This document shows positions 62,388 to 64,000 of a stretch of 64,000 bases of DNA, piece by piece. The notes below the pieces were generated by a model, which did not search any database, was not told the DNA's origin, and saw only the letters and a list, made by a program, of their open reading frames with translations. The stretch is from Flavobacterium psychrophilum (lineage in GTDB: Bacteria > Bacteroidota > Bacteroidia > Flavobacteriales > Flavobacteriaceae), in contig CAMAQD010000008.1 of the NCBI GenBank assembly GCA_945860385.1, positions 1 to 64,000 of the forward strand. The letters run 5' to 3'. The position numbers and the translations under genes are program-made. How positions within the stretch are numbered: position 1 is the stretch's first letter; every line of letters starts with the position of its first letter.

Positions 62388-63643
62388 TGAACTACAAACT
62401 GATCTTAAATATTGCCATTCATTTGCTTCGAGCACGTCTCAAACAAACTATTGTTGCTGCCGTTGGAGTGACTTTTAGTATAGCCATGTTTATCGCTTTG
62501 GTTAGTTTTATGAATGGGTTAAATGATTTGCTCGATGGGTTAATGCTGAACAAAACACCACACGTTCGATTGTATAATGAAGTAAAACCCTCTCAAAATC
62601 AACCCATTTCTTTATCAGCAAAGTATAAAAATAACGCCAATTTTGTCAATTCTATAAAACCGAAAGACAGAGGGAAATCTATTTATGACAGCAAAAAAAT
62701 AATTGAAGATTTAAAATTGGACAAACGTATTATTGATGTAGCAGCCAAAATAAATACGCCAGTATTTTTTAATTCGGGAACCATCGAAATAGCTGGTGTT
62801 ATCAACGGCATAGAAATCGAACCAGAAGAAAAATTATTCAAAATTTCAGAAAATATTATTGATGGCAATGTTGCCGATTTATATCAAAATAACAGCATCA
62901 TTATTGGTAAAGGTTTGGCAGAAAAAATGCTCTTAGTTAAAGGTGATAATATCAATATCACTTCATCACGAGGCAATTTAGTAATGCTAAAAGTAGTTGG
63001 GATTTCCCAAGTTGGCATTGCCGAAATTGACAATACATTCAGTTATACCTCGCTCAAAACGGCTCAAAAACTCTTGAATGAACCTACCAATTACATCACT
63101 GATATTCAAATAAAATTATTTGATATGCTATCGGCACCACAAGTTGCCAAAGAATTTTCAGAGAAGTACAACACCGACACCATAGATTATCAAACCGCTA
63201 ACGCACAATTTGAAACCGGAAGTTCAGTTAGAACCATTATTTCTTATGCCGTCGGTTTGGTTTTATTGCTGGTTGCCGGTTTCGGAATTTACAATATTTT
63301 GAATATGATGATTTACGAGAAAATGGATACAATTGCTATTCTAAAAGCCACGGGTTTTTCGGGTAATGATGTCAAATGGATCTTTATTTCGTTGTCCCTG
63401 ATTATTGGTTTTGCTGGAGGAATGTTGGGGCTTCTATTTGGGTATATTTTTTCCTCCATTATTAGCATTATTCCTTTTGAAACCGCTTCGTTGCCCACCG
63501 TAAAAACCTATCCTATTAATTATAATAGTATTTATTACATTATTAGCATGATTTTTGCACTTTTCACCACCACAATTGCAGGATTATTTCCAGCACTGAA
63601 AGCCAGTAAAGTCGATCCGGTTGAAATTATTAGAGGGAAATAA
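62387..63643 (+). CDS. MacB/LolC-like ABC transporter permease
   Basis: 418 residues. An N-terminal helix (about 20-45; GVTFSIAMFIALVSFMNGLN), a periplasmic MacB_PCD domain (about 46-265), then the FtsX domain with three helices: IISYAVGLVLLLVAGFGIYN, FISLSLIIGFAGGMLGLLFG and SIYYIISMIFALFTTTIAGL. The C-terminus ALKASKVDPVEIIRGK is the typical family end. No ATPase domain is fused, unlike MacB; the ATPase is encoded downstream at 63871. Confidence 0.92.
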   Translation: MNYKLILNIAIHLLRARLKQTIVAAVGVTFSIAMFIALVSFMNGLNDLLDGLMLNKTPHVRLYNEVKPSQNQPISLSAKYKNNANFVNSIKPKDRGKSIYDSKKIIEDLKLDKRIIDVAAKINTPVFFNSGTIEIAGVINGIEIEPEEKLFKISENIIDGNVADLYQNNSIIIGKGLAEKMLLVKGDNINITSSRGNLVMLKVVGISQVGIAEIDNTFSYTSLKTAQKLLNEPTNYITDIQIKLFDMLSAPQVAKEFSEKYNTDTIDYQTANAQFETGSSVRTIISYAVGLVLLLVAGFGIYNILNMMIYEKMDTIAILKATGFSGNDVKWIFISLSLIIGFAGGMLGLLFGYIFSSIISIIPFETASLPTVKTYPINYNSIYYIISMIFALFTTTIAGLFPALKASKVDPVEIIRGK

Positions 63644-63651
63644 AAGATTTT

Positions 63652-63793
63652 AGGTTGCAGGTTGCAGATTGCAGATTTTAGATTGCAGGTTGCAGGTTGC
63701 AGGTTGCAGGTTGCAGGTTGAAGTTTGCAGGTTGCAGATTTCAGATTGCAGGTTGAAGGTTGTAGGTTGTAGGTTGCAGGTTGCAGGTTGAGG
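63652..63793. repeat. about 20 tandem 7-bp repeats (AGGTTGC)
   Basis: About 142 bases of contiguous heptamers AGGTTGC with variants AGATTGC, AGATTTC, AGGTTGA and AGGTTGT. It lies between the permease and ATPase genes. The minus strand is open through it, but that is a result of the repeat, not a gene. Confidence 0.92.
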
Positions 63794-63870
63794 ATTAATA
63801 AATCTAAATGCACCATAATACCAGAATGGTTAAAAAAAATAAAACTTTATGTTTATAAATATATTTTAAT

Positions 63871-64000
63871 ATGGAAACCAAAATTTTAGAAGCCATCGAT
63901 ATCTCAAAAACTTTTCACGAAGCGATGGATGTACAGGTTTTGACGGATATTAATTTTCATATAAACAAAGGCGAATTTGCTTCGATAATTGGAAAATCAG
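63871..64000 (+). CDS. ABC transporter ATP-binding protein, 3' end outside the window
   Basis: 43 codons are visible. METKILEAIDISKTF, then VLTDINFHINKGEFASIIGK, reaching the first residues of the Walker A loop. This start is typical of the LolD/MacB ATPases that partner FtsX-type permeases. It completes the adaptor and permease operon, 227 bases after the permease stop. Confidence 0.85.
   Translation, partial: METKILEAIDISKTFHEAMDVQVLTDINFHINKGEFASIIGKS

Noticed and set aside
63535..63816. Open minus-strand frame of 93 codons rich in LQPATCN
   Set aside because: It is the translation of the 7-bp repeat array and the end of the permease gene; no family or start signal supports a protein.

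Overview
The window is a low-GC, gene-dense chromosomal segment of a Flavobacterium-like member of the Bacteroidota. Evidence: promoters with the Bacteroidota -7 element TAnnTTTG, few Shine-Dalgarno sequences, many small secreted and beta-barrel proteins, a fused HisB and fused HisIE, ATP-type PEP carboxykinase, and AraC regulators carrying a membrane domain. No tRNA, rRNA, CRISPR array or intact insertion sequence was seen.

Region 1 (1-10.6 kb, minus strand): a partial ATP-grasp gene, leucyl aminopeptidase and a secondary-type esterase form a tight operon. Next comes a complete histidine operon, transcribed hisG-D-C-B-H-A-F-IE. It is preceded by a short leader ORF rich in His codons and a terminator, which is an attenuator layout.

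Region 2 (10.7-25 kb): pckA diverges from a ThrE-type amino acid exporter. Both promoters carry the same 15-base operator at the same distance from the same -7 box. An AspT/YidE-type transporter, an AI-2E-family membrane protein, a three-gene RND efflux operon, a PPK2 polyphosphate kinase and a potassium channel follow.

Region 3 (25-29 kb): a small accessory segment. Six 11-bp tandem repeats precede a gene of unknown function, followed by a single-chain MmeI-type restriction-modification enzyme.

Region 4 (29-41.5 kb, minus strand): two modules, each with a membrane-anchored AraC regulator and a secreted amidohydrolase, separated by the decayed 3' end of a third amidohydrolase gene. An M20 hydrolase, an NlpE-like and a META-domain lipoprotein follow.

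Region 5 (41.7-58.6 kb, minus strand): a long run of exported proteins: arylsulfatase, glycine-zipper protein, many outer-membrane barrels, a patatin-BamA fusion, an octaheme cytochrome with TPRs, and DUF4251/DUF4136-like proteins. A LuxR-type regulator diverges from the sulfatase end. A dyad GTTA-N4-TAAC recurs in several promoters of this run and may be its operator.

Region 6 (59.5-64 kb): two gene relics fused head to head (the 3' end of a second MmeI-type gene and the 3' end of an apparent uroporphyrinogen methyltransferase gene), then a nitroreductase, a small membrane protein, and a MacA/MacB-like ABC export operon whose ATPase gene runs off the end, separated from its permease by a 7-bp tandem repeat array.
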